Shown in pieces: positions 34,482 to 42,807 of a stretch of DNA of 63,685 nucleotides. Numbering within the stretch: the stretch's first letter is position 1; every line of letters starts with the position of its first letter. Both the position numbers and the translations under genes were made by a program. The stretch spans positions 14,852 to 78,536 of the forward strand of contig NZ_KQ948021.1 in NCBI RefSeq assembly GCF_001513965.1. Direction: 5' to 3'. The DNA comes from Streptomyces cellostaticus. GTDB taxonomy: Bacteria > Actinomycetota > Actinomycetes > Streptomycetales > Streptomycetaceae. The notes under the pieces were generated by a model. It did not search any database. It saw only the letters and a program-made list of their open reading frames with translations, and was not told the DNA's origin.

Positions 34482-35753
34482 ATGAGCGAGCTGGTTTCCG
34501 GGGGGAATCTGCCCCTGCCGGGCGGGGTGCTGCGGCTGCGGGTGGTCGGGGAGTTCGATGTGTCCGCCCTCGTCACCGACGGGGGTGGCAGGGTCAGTCG
34601 TGATGGCGACTTCGTGTTCTACAACCAGCCGCGTGCACCTGGTGTCCGGCTGCGTGGGGACACGCTCAGCATCGATCCTGCGCGGCTGCGGCCCGGAGCC
34701 ACCCGGGTCACCGTGGCAGTCAGTGCGGCCCAGCCCGGGACGCCCCTGGGCCGACTGCCCGCGCCCCGGCTCGACGTCACTGACAGCGACGGCCGCTTGG
34801 TGGCCCGGTTCGCCCCGCCGCACCTTCAGCGGGAGACCGTCCTGCTCCTCGCGGAGCTGTATGCGCGCGGCACCGGCTGGAAGCTGCGCGCGATCGGGCA
34901 GGGGTACGCCGACGGGCTGGCGGGGCTGGCCCGGGACTTCGGCGTGAACGTCGTCGACGACGATCCGCGGTCCGCGCCCGCCCCGGATGCCGATGGATTC
35001 CTCGGTCTGGTCAACTCCGCCCGCGCGCAGGCCGGCCACCCGCCCGTCGCCTTGGACGCACGCCTCGCCTCCGCCGCGCGGGCGCACGCCTCGGCGATGG
35101 CGGCCATGGGCAGGCTCGGGGCGGAGGGGCGGGACGGGGTGTCGGTCCATCAGCGGATCAGCGCCGCCGGATACACGTACATCACCGTCGGTGAGCACCT
35201 CGTCTCCGGCCCGCACACCCCGGCCGAGTTCGTCGCCTACTGCCTGCGCACCGGCCAGGCTCGGCCCACCCTTCTCGACCCGGCTTTCACCCACGCCGCC
35301 CTGGCCCACGCCGACGCGGGCGACCGGTACTGGACCGCATTGTGGGCCAGACCCCTCACCCGGGGCGCGCTGTCCCGGACGGCCGCCGAGGTCGTCGCCC
35401 TGACCAACGCCGAGCGGGCGCGGGCCGGACTGTCTGCCCTGGCGGCCGATCCGCCGCTCGCCACGGCCGCGCAGGCGCACTGCGCCGACATGGTGGCCCG
35501 CGACTTCTACGCACACACCTGCCCGGACGGCACCCAGCCCTGGGACCGGGCCGCCGCCGCGGGCTCCCGCCGGTCCACGATCGGCGAGAACATCGCCTGC
35601 GGACAGCGCTCCCCCGCCGAGGTGGTGGAGGGCTGGATGAACAGCCCGGGCCATCGCGCCAACATCCTCACACCGGAGTTCACGCACATCGGTGTCGGCT
35701 TCACCGGCGGAGGCCGGGCGGGCACCTACTGGGCCCAGCTGTTCGGTGGCTGA
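34482..35753 (+). CDS. TerD-like domain fused to two CAP (SCP/PR1) domains
   Basis: A 423-residue protein with no signal peptide. It begins with a TerD-type segment (MSELVSGGNLPLPGGVLRLR, then FVFYNQPRAPGVRL), typical of calcium-binding tellurite/stress proteins. Residues about 170-295 form a degenerate CAP domain (FLGLVNSARAQAGHPPVALD). Residues about 300-423 form a canonical one (ALTNAERARAGLSALAADPP, FYAHTCPDGTQPWDR, TIGENIACG, MNSPGHRANIL, GVGFTGG, YWAQLFGG). CAP proteins are usually secreted, so a cytoplasmic TerD fusion is unusual. The start is ATG 34482 or the GTG one codon before; no good RBS is seen. The AIM24 gene follows 55 bases downstream. Confidence 0.82.
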   Translation: MSELVSGGNLPLPGGVLRLRVVGEFDVSALVTDGGGRVSRDGDFVFYNQPRAPGVRLRGDTLSIDPARLRPGATRVTVAVSAAQPGTPLGRLPAPRLDVTDSDGRLVARFAPPHLQRETVLLLAELYARGTGWKLRAIGQGYADGLAGLARDFGVNVVDDDPRSAPAPDADGFLGLVNSARAQAGHPPVALDARLASAARAHASAMAAMGRLGAEGRDGVSVHQRISAAGYTYITVGEHLVSGPHTPAEFVAYCLRTGQARPTLLDPAFTHAALAHADAGDRYWTALWARPLTRGALSRTAAEVVALTNAERARAGLSALAADPPLATAAQAHCADMVARDFYAHTCPDGTQPWDRAAAAGSRRSTIGENIACGQRSPAEVVEGWMNSPGHRANILTPEFTHIGVGFTGGGRAGTYWAQLFGG

Positions 35754-35808
35754 ACGGACACATGCCGTGATCTTGGCGGAACGGCACCCTCCGGGACACC
35801 ATGCCCGC

Positions 35809-36486
35809 ATGAAGGGTGACCTCTTTTCCAGTGAGCACATGGTGCAGCCCGCCGTCGAGCCGGGCATGACCATCGAGAACGCCAAATGCATCAAGTACAC
35901 GGTGAACGGCGAGATGTACGCACGCCAGGGCGCCATGATCGCCCACCGCGGCAGCCTCCAGTTCGAGCGCAAGGGCCAGGGGGTCGGCGGCATGCTGAAG
36001 CGTGCGGTCACCGGTGAGGGGCTGCCCTTGATGGCGGTGCGCGGGCAGGGCGAGGTCTGGTTCGCGCACGAGGCACAGAACTGTTTCGTGCTCGACGTGG
36101 AGCCGGGCGACCGGTTCACCGTCAACGGCCGCAACGTGCTCTGCTTCGACCCCTCGTTGTCGTACGAGATCAAGACCGTGAAGGGCTCGGGCATCGCGGG
36201 CGGCGGCCTGTTCAACAGCGTGTTCAGCGGACAGGGCCGGCTCGGCCTGGTCTGTGAGGGCAACCCGCTGGTCATACCGGTCTCGGCGCAGTACCCGGTG
36301 TACGTCGACACGGACGCGGTGGTCGGCTGGAGCGCGCAGCTGCAGACCTCGCTGCACCGCTCGCAGTCCATCGGCTCGATGCTGCGCGGCGGTTCCGGTG
36401 AAGCGGTACAGCTGATGCTCCAGGGCGAGGGGTACGTCGTGGTGCGGCCGAGCGAGGCGATCCCGCAGAAGGCCCAGCAGCACTGA
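35809..36486 (+). CDS. AIM24-family protein
   Basis: A 225-residue soluble protein of the AIM24 (TRAP-like beta-barrel) family. Recognisable stretches are KCIKYTVNGEMYARQGAMIA, VRGQGEVWFAHEAQNCFVLD and SGQGRLGLVCEGNPLVIPVS. The family is widespread, is encoded near TerD genes in some genomes, and has no established enzymatic role; the yeast member affects mitochondrial membranes. It lies 55 bases downstream of the TerD-CAP gene on the same strand, so co-expression is likely. No membrane helix is evident. Confidence 0.88.
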   Translation: MKGDLFSSEHMVQPAVEPGMTIENAKCIKYTVNGEMYARQGAMIAHRGSLQFERKGQGVGGMLKRAVTGEGLPLMAVRGQGEVWFAHEAQNCFVLDVEPGDRFTVNGRNVLCFDPSLSYEIKTVKGSGIAGGGLFNSVFSGQGRLGLVCEGNPLVIPVSAQYPVYVDTDAVVGWSAQLQTSLHRSQSIGSMLRGGSGEAVQLMLQGEGYVVVRPSEAIPQKAQQH

Positions 36487-36598
36487 CCCCCCCGTGAGGT
36501 GATCTACGCCTCACAGGCAACCCCTGCCGCCGTGCCGGCGTCTTGATCAGCAACAGACCACGCCCTGGCCCCCGGGCCGGGGCAACTTTTCGGCGCGC

Positions 36599-36628
36599 TA
36601 TACACACCATGTATACACTTCGTGTATA
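36599..36628. promoter_or_regulatory. Two overlapping perfect palindromes, orphan operator
   Basis: TATACA-CACCA-TGTATA (36599-36615) and TATACAC-TTC-GTGTATA (36612-36628) are perfect inverted repeats that share four bases. The pair ends 11 bases before the ATG of the TPR gene. It is AT-rich in a GC-rich surrounding. No regulator gene is adjacent, so the cognate repressor (a TetR, MarR, GntR or PadR protein by symmetry) must be encoded elsewhere. Confidence 0.75.
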
Positions 36629-36639
36629 GAAAGGCATGC

Positions 36640-37680
36640 ATGTACGGCAAGGCATTCGCCCCGGAGTACCAGGGCGCCCTGACCACCCTGTCCGTGAACT
36701 CCTCGCTGGTCGACGTGCTGGCCGAGGGCACCGAGCGGTTGCGCGAGGCCGAGCGGTCCGGGCGGCCCGAGGAGGCGGCGCGCTGTGGGCTCGCCGTCGC
36801 CGAGGCCCACCGGCGGCTCGGCCAGGTGCGCGACGCCGACCGGGCCTGGAAGGCGAGTTACCGGTCCGCCCGGGAGGCCGGCGACACGGCCGCGATGGCC
36901 TGGGCGCTGTGGAGCGGCGGCACCCTCGCGCGGCAGCGTGGCGCTTTCCCGCTGGCCTGGCGGCTGCTCGGGCTCGCGGCGGAACTCGGCGAGCGGGGCG
37001 GGGACATCGTCGTCCGCGGCTACTCGCTGGCGGGCCTCGCGGAGACCGGCCGCATCCAGGGCGACTACGAGGCGGTCGGCCGGCTGCACGAGCAGCTGCT
37101 GGCCGAGGCCCGCCGTCGCGGGGAGGCCCGGCACACGGTGTGGGCCCTGGAGGGCATCGCGCAGATGCACCGCAACACCGGGGACTACGACAGGGCGTAC
37201 GCCCTGTTCGAGGAGGCGGCGGAGATAGCCGAGCGGGCCGACGACCGGCGTGGCCACGCCTGGGCGCTGCGCGGACTCGCCGACGTGCTCTCGGTCCGCG
37301 ACGGCAACACCGAGCGGGCGCTGGAGCTGCTGGCGCGGGCCGAGGCCGCCTGCCGCACGATGAACCTGTCCAGTGCGCTCGCGTACAACCACAAGATGCG
37401 CGGCAACGTCTTCTACCGGGCCGGGCGCTACGCCGAGGCCCGGGAGCTGTACGAGCTGGCCCTCGGGGAGTTCCGCGCGATGAGCGAAGCGCGCGGCGAG
37501 GCGCTGGCCCGCCTCGGCCTCGCCAAGGCGCTGGCCCGACTCGGCCGCGACCGGACCGAGACGGCGGCCGAACTCGCCGACCTGGCAAAGGTGCTGGAGC
37601 GCAGCGGGCTGCGGCACGCGCGGGAGATGGTGGCCCGGGCCCAGGAGGAGTTCGCCCCGGACCCGGAGGTGGCACGGTGA
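36640..37680 (+). CDS. TPR-repeat protein coupled to a prenyl synthase gene
   Basis: A 346-residue, all-helical soluble protein made of about seven TPR-like repeats, for example WALEGIAQMHRNTGDYDRAY and AYNHKMRGNVFYRAGRYAEA. There is no DNA-binding, enzymatic or membrane domain. TPR proteins serve as interaction scaffolds. The stop overlaps the GTG of the downstream polyprenyl synthase by four bases, so the two are translationally coupled. The start is placed at ATG 36640, with AAAGG upstream; a GTG at 36622 lies inside the palindrome. Regulation by the two palindromes immediately upstream is very likely. The specific function is unknown. Confidence 0.82.
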   Translation: MYGKAFAPEYQGALTTLSVNSSLVDVLAEGTERLREAERSGRPEEAARCGLAVAEAHRRLGQVRDADRAWKASYRSAREAGDTAAMAWALWSGGTLARQRGAFPLAWRLLGLAAELGERGGDIVVRGYSLAGLAETGRIQGDYEAVGRLHEQLLAEARRRGEARHTVWALEGIAQMHRNTGDYDRAYALFEEAAEIAERADDRRGHAWALRGLADVLSVRDGNTERALELLARAEAACRTMNLSSALAYNHKMRGNVFYRAGRYAEARELYELALGEFRAMSEARGEALARLGLAKALARLGRDRTETAAELADLAKVLERSGLRHAREMVARAQEEFAPDPEVAR

Positions 37681-38708
37681 GCGCGCTCCCCTCGGCGGTG
37701 CAGGCGCCGCCGTCGGCCCCCGACATCCTCCACCGCTGCCGGAAGTTGGTGCGTCCCGCGCTGACGGAGGCGGTCGGGCGGCTGCATCCGTGGGTGGCCG
37801 AGATGGCCGCGTACTCCTTCGGCTGGTGCGAGGTCGGCGGAGCGCCCGCCGCCGCGCCGGGCGGCAAGGGCGTACGGCAGGCGCTGGCGGTGCTCGGCGC
37901 GGAGGCGGCGGGTGCGGACGGCCGGGCCGGGGTCCCGGCGGCGGTCGCGGTGGAGCTGGTGCACGCCTTCTCACTGCTGCACGACGACATCATGGACGGC
38001 GATGCGACCCGGCGCCGCCGCCCCGCGGTGTGGAAGGCGTACGGCACCGGTCCGGCGGTCCTCGCCGGGGACGCGCTGTTCGCACTCGCCGTGGAGACCC
38101 TGGCCGTCACGCCGGGCGGTCCCGGCGCCGTACGGCTCCTGTCCGCGGCCCTGGCCGATCTGGTGCGCGGGCAGGCCGACGACCTGCTGTTCGCCGCGCG
38201 GCCCTTCGGCGGGCCGCAGCGGGTGACGCCCGAGGAGTACCGGGCGATGGCCGAGCACAAGACCGGCGCGCTACTGGGCTGCGCCGCCGCGCTGGGGGCC
38301 GCGCTCGGCGGGGCTCCCGAACCGGCCGTCGCCGCGCTGGACCGGGCCGGGCGCCATCTGGGCGTCGCCTTCCAGCTGGTGGACGACGTGCTGGGCATCT
38401 GGGGCGATCCGGCCGTCACCGGCAAGCCCGCCGGCGGGGATCTGCGGGAGCGCAAGAAGACCTTCCCGGTCCTGGCCGCGCTCGGTTCCCCCGCGGCCCG
38501 CCACCTGCCCGCGCTCCTGGCCGCTCCCGCGCGTACCGAGGAGGCGGCCGCGCTGATCGAGGAGGCGGGCGGACGGGCGGCCGCGCTGGACGAGGCCCGT
38601 GCGCACACGGCCGCCGCGCGGGCCCTGCTCACGGAAGTCCCCCTGACCGCCCGTGCCGCCGGTGAGCTGCACGGCCTGCTGGACTTCCTGGTGGGCCGGG
38701 ATCTCTGA
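37677..38708 (+). CDS. Polyprenyl (geranylgeranyl-type) diphosphate synthase
   Basis: A 343-residue trans-isoprenyl diphosphate synthase. The first aspartate-rich motif is LLHDDIMDGD (DDxxD), and the second is QLVDDVLGIWGD. The substrate-binding KTGALLGCAAALGA and GDLRERKKTFPV segments are present. These enzymes condense IPP with allylic diphosphates; chain length cannot be set from sequence, though C15-C20 products are usual for Streptomyces proteins of this form. The GTG start overlaps the TPR stop, and GGAGGT sits seven bases upstream. No terpene synthase is adjacent; the monoterpenoid operon at 54988 is 16 kb away. Confidence 0.92.
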   Translation: MSALPSAVQAPPSAPDILHRCRKLVRPALTEAVGRLHPWVAEMAAYSFGWCEVGGAPAAAPGGKGVRQALAVLGAEAAGADGRAGVPAAVAVELVHAFSLLHDDIMDGDATRRRRPAVWKAYGTGPAVLAGDALFALAVETLAVTPGGPGAVRLLSAALADLVRGQADDLLFAARPFGGPQRVTPEEYRAMAEHKTGALLGCAAALGAALGGAPEPAVAALDRAGRHLGVAFQLVDDVLGIWGDPAVTGKPAGGDLRERKKTFPVLAALGSPAARHLPALLAAPARTEEAAALIEEAGGRAAALDEARAHTAAARALLTEVPLTARAAGELHGLLDFLVGRDL

Positions 38709-38738
38709 ACGGGTGAACCGCGGCCTCCCGAAACCGTG

Positions 38739-38768
38739 TTGACCCTGGGCGGCCCCGCGGGTCAGGGT
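38739..38768 (+). promoter_or_regulatory. Putative promoter for the threonine dehydratase gene
   Basis: TTGACC (38739-38744), 18 bases, CAGGGT (38763-38768) resembles a vegetative promoter 47 bases before the TTG start. TGACCC (38740-38745) and GGGTCA (38759-38764) also form an inverted repeat across it, so it could be an operator. Confidence 0.4.
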
Positions 38769-38814
38769 GCCAGCGGCGCGGTCCCCACCCCCGCGCCGGG
38801 AAGGGTGAACCACC

Positions 38815-39774
38815 TTGATCGGCATCTCGGACATCGAAGCCGCCGCTCGGCACATCGCCGGACACGTCGTACGGACGCCGACCGTGCCGAGCCCCGGCCT
38901 CACCGCGCTGCTCGGCGTCCCGGTCACCGCCAAGCTCGAACTGCTCCAGCGCACCGGCTCGTTCAAGGCGCGCGGAGCGACGGCCAAGCTCCTGTCGCTC
39001 AGCGAGGCCGAGCGGGCGGCCGGTGTGGTGGCGGTCAGCGGCGGCAACCACGGGATCGCCCTCGCGGTGATGGCGGCGGCCCTCGAGGTGAAGGCGACCG
39101 TGGTCATGCCGCGTACCGCGTCGGCCCGCTCCATCGAGCTGGCCGAGGAGGCCGGGGCGTCGGTGCGGCTGACCGAGGGCATGGACAGCGCCTTCGAGCT
39201 GGTGCTCCGGTTGCGGGACGAGGGGCTGACCCTGGTCCACCCGTTCGACGATCCGGTCGTGATCGCCGGACAGGGCACCGTGGGGCTGGAGTTCGCCGAG
39301 GACGCGCAGGAGCTGACGGACGTGATCGTCAGCATCGGCGGCGGGGGCCTGATCGCCGGGGTGGCGGCCGCGCTGCGTGCCCGGCGCCCGGATGTGCGGG
39401 TGTGGGGAGTGGAGACGGAGGGCGCCGAGGCCATGTCCGCCGCGCTGAGGGCGGGCGGCCCCCTGCGGGTGCCGGTGTCCTCGATCGTCACCACACTGAC
39501 GGCGCCGTCCGTGTCCCAGCTGACGTACGACCATGTGTCCGCGCTGGTCGAGGAGGTCCTGGTGGTGCCGGACCGGGAGGCCGTGCAGGGCTGCCTGGAC
39601 CTCGCCGACCGCGCCAAGGTGTGGACGGAGCCGGCCGCGGGCTGTCTGCTGCCGGCCGCCCGGCAGGTAGCGGCGCGGGTCGGTGACGGCGCCCGGCTGG
39701 GGCTCGTGGTGTGCGGGGGCAATGCGACACCCGGGGACCTGTTCGGCTGGGCGGACCGTTTCGGGCTGCTCTGA
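38815..39774 (+). CDS. Threonine/serine dehydratase (PLP-dependent)
   Basis: A 319-residue fold-type II PLP enzyme. The Schiff-base lysine is in LLQRTGSFKARGA, the PLP phosphate loop in VSIGGGGLIAG, and the substrate loop in SGGNHGIALAV. It lacks the C-terminal ACT-like domain of biosynthetic IlvA, so it is of the catabolic or short threonine ammonia-lyase type, converting threonine or serine to 2-oxoacid and ammonia. Serine racemase activity cannot be excluded. The start is an unusual TTG at 38815; no better in-frame start with an RBS exists. It stands alone. Confidence 0.88.
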   Translation: MIGISDIEAAARHIAGHVVRTPTVPSPGLTALLGVPVTAKLELLQRTGSFKARGATAKLLSLSEAERAAGVVAVSGGNHGIALAVMAAALEVKATVVMPRTASARSIELAEEAGASVRLTEGMDSAFELVLRLRDEGLTLVHPFDDPVVIAGQGTVGLEFAEDAQELTDVIVSIGGGGLIAGVAAALRARRPDVRVWGVETEGAEAMSAALRAGGPLRVPVSSIVTTLTAPSVSQLTYDHVSALVEEVLVVPDREAVQGCLDLADRAKVWTEPAAGCLLPAARQVAARVGDGARLGLVVCGGNATPGDLFGWADRFGLL

Positions 39775-39980
39775 GCGCAGCGGCGCACCCGGGCATTTAC
39801 CGTCGGTTACCCGCAGGTCGATGCCCGGTCGCGTACTGTTTTCCCAAACTAGCAAACCCTTTCGAATAATTGAATAAAAGGCAGGAACGGGGCCGGAGTT
39901 GCAGATTCTTTGAACGCACCCCCGCGCACCCCGCGTACCCCTGGGAAAGGACGAATCAGGGGTTTCAGCGAGGGATGACC

Positions 39981-41582
39981 ATGGTCAAGGCACACGTCTC
40001 CGCACACGAATTGGTCGCCGGCCGGTACCGGCTCCTCGAGGTCTTCGCTCGCGAGACGAACCGCCTGTGGTGGTACGCCGAGGACGTGACGGCGAACCAG
40101 CCCCGCCTGGTGGCACAGACCGGCCTTCCGGAGACCTGCGACGCGGACACCCTGCGCCGCGCCACGGCCCGGGTGGTGCGGACGTCCGAGATCATGCGGC
40201 TGCTGTGCCCCGGCCAGGTCGCCACCGTCGTCGACGCCGTCGTGGAGGCGGGCACCCTGTGGACGGTCACGGACTGGATCGACGGCACTCCGCTCAGCGA
40301 ACTCCTCGATCGTGAGGGCCCGTTCAACCCCGCGCGGGCGGCGCGGCTCGGCCTCGAACTCCTCGACGTGCTCCAGGCAGCGCACGACGAGGGCATCACC
40401 CACGGCGAGCTGAGCCCCGGCCAGGTCTTCGTCCGGGACGCAGGCCCGGTCGTGGTGGCCGGGTTCGGGCTGGCGGGCACGACCCTGGCCCCGAGGCTCA
40501 CGGCACCGTCGTACGCCTCGCCGGAACAGGCCCGCGACGAGCGCATCGGACCGGCCGCCGACCTGTGGGCGCTGGGCGCGATCCTCTACACGGCCGTCGA
40601 GGGACGCCCGCCGTTCCGCGACCGGGGCCGCCCCGACGCCACCCTGAAGGCCGTGGACCGGCTGCCTCTGCGCACCCCGCTGCGCACCGGCCCGCTCACC
40701 CAGGCCGTCCAGGGGCTGCTGCGCAAGAACTCCCGGGAGCGGCTGACCCGGCCGGTGGTCCGCGAGGCCCTGACCCGGGCCCTCGACGAGGACGCCGACG
40801 CCGACCGGTGCCCCGCGCCCGTGCCCCGGCTGCGCAGCGCCTATGCGGCCGTACGGCACGCGGGTCCGGAACACGGCAGACGGATGATGGCGGCCGGGAC
40901 CGCGCTGGCCGTCGTCACCGTCGCTGCCGCCGTCCTGGCCGCGACCCACCATCTGCCCGGCACCTCGACCGCGGCCGAGCCGCCGCGCCCCACCGCCACA
41001 GCCGCCCCACCGGCCGACCACACCGAGAACAACACCCCGAGCCCGAGCCCGAGCACCAGCACCAGCACCAGCACCAGCACCAAGCCCGTTACCTCCCCGT
41101 CCCCGTTCCCGTCCTTGCCTGCCGGTTTCCACCGCTACACCGCCCCGGAGGGCTTCTCCGTGGCCCTGCCGGACGGCTGGAAGCGGCTGGGCATCGCACG
41201 CGGGGCCGACCGCGCCTACCGCATCACCTTCGGCACGGACGCCGGCTCACCGACACTCGCCGTCACCTACAGCGAGCAGGCCGGCCCGGACCCGGTCGCC
41301 GTCTGGCGCGACGACGTCGAACCGGACCTGGAGCAGCTCCCCGGCTACCACCGGATCGGCACCATCCGGGCCACCACCTACCAGGGACACAGGGCAGCCG
41401 ACCTGGAGTGGCTGTCCGGGTCCGGCGACCAGCAGGTGCACACGTTCGGTCGCGGTTTCCTGCTCGGCGGCGGCCGCAGCTTCTCCCTGCGCTTCACCAC
41501 ACCGGCCGGGGCCTGGGACGACGCCACCGACCGACTCACTCTCAGGACCATCCTGCAGACCTTCCGCGAACCGAAGAGCTGA
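39981..41582 (+). CDS. Membrane-anchored pseudokinase (Ser/Thr kinase-like)
   Basis: A 533-residue protein. Residues about 10-270 form a Hanks-type kinase fold whose late motifs are intact (APSYASPEQA, DLWALGAILYT). The catalytic loop reads H141-G-E-L-S-P-G-Q instead of HRDLKPxN, DFG is G161-F-G163, and the VAIK lysine is absent (PRLVAQTGL). Phosphotransfer is therefore unlikely. One transmembrane helix (AAGTALAVVTVAAAVLAA, about residue 300-320) leads to a Thr/Ser/Pro linker with a repeated ST unit (DNA repeat near 41050-41080) and a C-terminal extracytoplasmic domain of about 150 residues. Start ATG 39981 fits GAGGG six bases upstream; 39975 is an alternative. Confidence 0.85.
   Translation: MVKAHVSAHELVAGRYRLLEVFARETNRLWWYAEDVTANQPRLVAQTGLPETCDADTLRRATARVVRTSEIMRLLCPGQVATVVDAVVEAGTLWTVTDWIDGTPLSELLDREGPFNPARAARLGLELLDVLQAAHDEGITHGELSPGQVFVRDAGPVVVAGFGLAGTTLAPRLTAPSYASPEQARDERIGPAADLWALGAILYTAVEGRPPFRDRGRPDATLKAVDRLPLRTPLRTGPLTQAVQGLLRKNSRERLTRPVVREALTRALDEDADADRCPAPVPRLRSAYAAVRHAGPEHGRRMMAAGTALAVVTVAAAVLAATHHLPGTSTAAEPPRPTATAAPPADHTENNTPSPSPSTSTSTSTSTKPVTSPSPFPSLPAGFHRYTAPEGFSVALPDGWKRLGIARGADRAYRITFGTDAGSPTLAVTYSEQAGPDPVAVWRDDVEPDLEQLPGYHRIGTIRATTYQGHRAADLEWLSGSGDQQVHTFGRGFLLGGGRSFSLRFTTPAGAWDDATDRLTLRTILQTFREPKS
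41050..41083 (+). repeat. Hexanucleotide repeat (AGCACC) in the pseudokinase linker
   Basis: Six tandem copies or near copies of AGCACC encode an alternating Ser-Thr stretch in the extracytoplasmic linker of the pseudokinase, just after its transmembrane helix. The reading frame is kept, so slippage in units of six would only change linker length. Confidence 0.7.
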
Positions 41583-41648
41583 CCGGTCCCCTCGCTTGAC
41601 GGGCGGGGCCGTCAAAGCGTCGCCAATGGGGCCATATAGGCTTCCTTC

Positions 41649-41671
41649 CCGCACTCGCGCACCGAGTGCGG
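41649..41671 (+). promoter_or_regulatory. Hairpin in the leader of the next gene
   Basis: CCGCACTCG (41649-41657) and CGAGTGCGG (41663-41671) pair perfectly with a 5-base loop. The hairpin lies 67 bases after the pseudokinase stop and 33 bases before the next start codon. It may terminate the pseudokinase transcript or be a 5' leader structure. Confidence 0.5.
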
Positions 41672-41704
41672 TCCCGTAGAGCCATGCCTCCAGGAGAGTC
41701 ATCC

Positions 41705-42745
41705 GTGACCCTTGCGATCGACCCGTCCGAGACGTCCGCCCCGGCCGCGGCGCCCCTGTCCGACCTCGTGGCGCGCGACGCGCGCGAGTTCGGCGTCTAC
41801 GCGCGCACCGGTGGCTGGGCCTTCGCGCTGATGGTGGCGCGCAGCGTGCGGCCGGGCGGACAGGCCGCCGGTGAGACACCGAAGGTGTCGGCGAAGGAGT
41901 TCGCGGAGCTGGCCGGCTGCTCCCCCGAGCGGGTGATGCGCTACTACAAGGCCTGGGACCGCGCGGCCGACGACGCTCTCGTCCCGCACTTCGAGGCGCT
42001 TCAGCCGGGCCAGGAGACCGAGCTGCCGGACGCCGACGTGTGGCTGAGCTACTACGTCTCCCGCAACAGCGCCACCTCCGAGCGCGGCACCGCCATCGCC
42101 GAGGCAGCCGAGGCCGAGGGCATCCGCCCCACCAAGGCCCTGGAGGTCGCCGAGAACCCGACCGCGCTGCGCGCCGCGATCCTCGCCGACCCCTCCACCG
42201 CCCGGGCGGCCCGCTCCGCCCTGCTGGACCGGCTCAGGGAGGACCCGGACCTGCAGGCCGAGCTGGCCCGGGACGTCGTACGCACCGACGACCTGAAGAA
42301 GGCCGTCGCCACCGAGAGCCGGGCGGCCGACCGGATCGGCTACGTGCGGCAGATCGCCGAGTCCGGGCAGTTCAGGACCCCGGCCGGGCAGACCGTGGAC
42401 GCGCCCGCCGAACTGCGCGAGGAGGCCGAGCGGCATCTGTCGCTGATCGACGAGCTGGAGGACGGCGAGGACACCGGCGAGTGGGCCACCGAGGCCTACG
42501 ACACCATGAAGACCCTTGTCGCCGAGACGGTCGAGGCCGACCCCGAACTGCGTGTCCAGGAGCGGCGGACGAAGTTCTACGGCAGCCTGCAGAAGGCCAC
42601 CCGGGCGTTCGAGGAGCTGACCTTCGACGACGCCCAGGACTTCTACGAGGACGACATGGTCCAGCGCCTGGAGGAGCTCCAGCAGGCCATCGGCTCCTGC
42701 CTGACCGCGCTGCGCGGAGCCCGGGAAAGCCGGCCGCGGGGCTGA
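41705..42745 (+). CDS. Conserved helix-rich protein with putative helix-turn-helix
   Basis: A 346-residue soluble protein that I do not recognise as a named family. Residues about 61-84 (SAKEFAELAGCSPERVMRYY) look like a helix-turn-helix. The rest is strongly alpha-helical and acidic, with LVAETVEADPELRVQERRTK and TRAFEELTFDDAQDFYEDDM near the end. A DNA-binding or nucleoid-associated role is possible but unproven. Start GTG 41705 has AGGAGAG upstream, which rules out the upstream ATG. It lies between the pseudokinase and an SsgA-like gene on the same strand. Confidence 0.75.
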   Translation: MTLAIDPSETSAPAAAPLSDLVARDAREFGVYARTGGWAFALMVARSVRPGGQAAGETPKVSAKEFAELAGCSPERVMRYYKAWDRAADDALVPHFEALQPGQETELPDADVWLSYYVSRNSATSERGTAIAEAAEAEGIRPTKALEVAENPTALRAAILADPSTARAARSALLDRLREDPDLQAELARDVVRTDDLKKAVATESRAADRIGYVRQIAESGQFRTPAGQTVDAPAELREEAERHLSLIDELEDGEDTGEWATEAYDTMKTLVAETVEADPELRVQERRTKFYGSLQKATRAFEELTFDDAQDFYEDDMVQRLEELQQAIGSCLTALRGARESRPRG

Positions 42746-42779
42746 GCATCCTGGGCGTCGCAGGGGTACTAGAGGGTAT
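42746..42779 (+). promoter_or_regulatory. Putative SigB-type promoter of the SsgA-like gene
   Basis: GCAT-N14-GGGTAC (42746-42769) matches the S. coelicolor SigB consensus (GNNT, 14-16 bases, GGGTAC/T). An overlapping second match, GCGT-N15-GGGTAT, spans 42755-42779. The predicted start of transcription is about 30 bases before the GTG. The consensus is short, so chance matches occur. Confidence 0.5.
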
Positions 42780-42807
42780 GACGCCGATCGCTCTCGGAGG
42801 CCCTCGC

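Noticed and set aside
36640..38708. Complete terpene biosynthetic cluster
   Set aside because: Only a prenyl diphosphate synthase is present; no cyclase, P450 or methyltransferase is adjacent.
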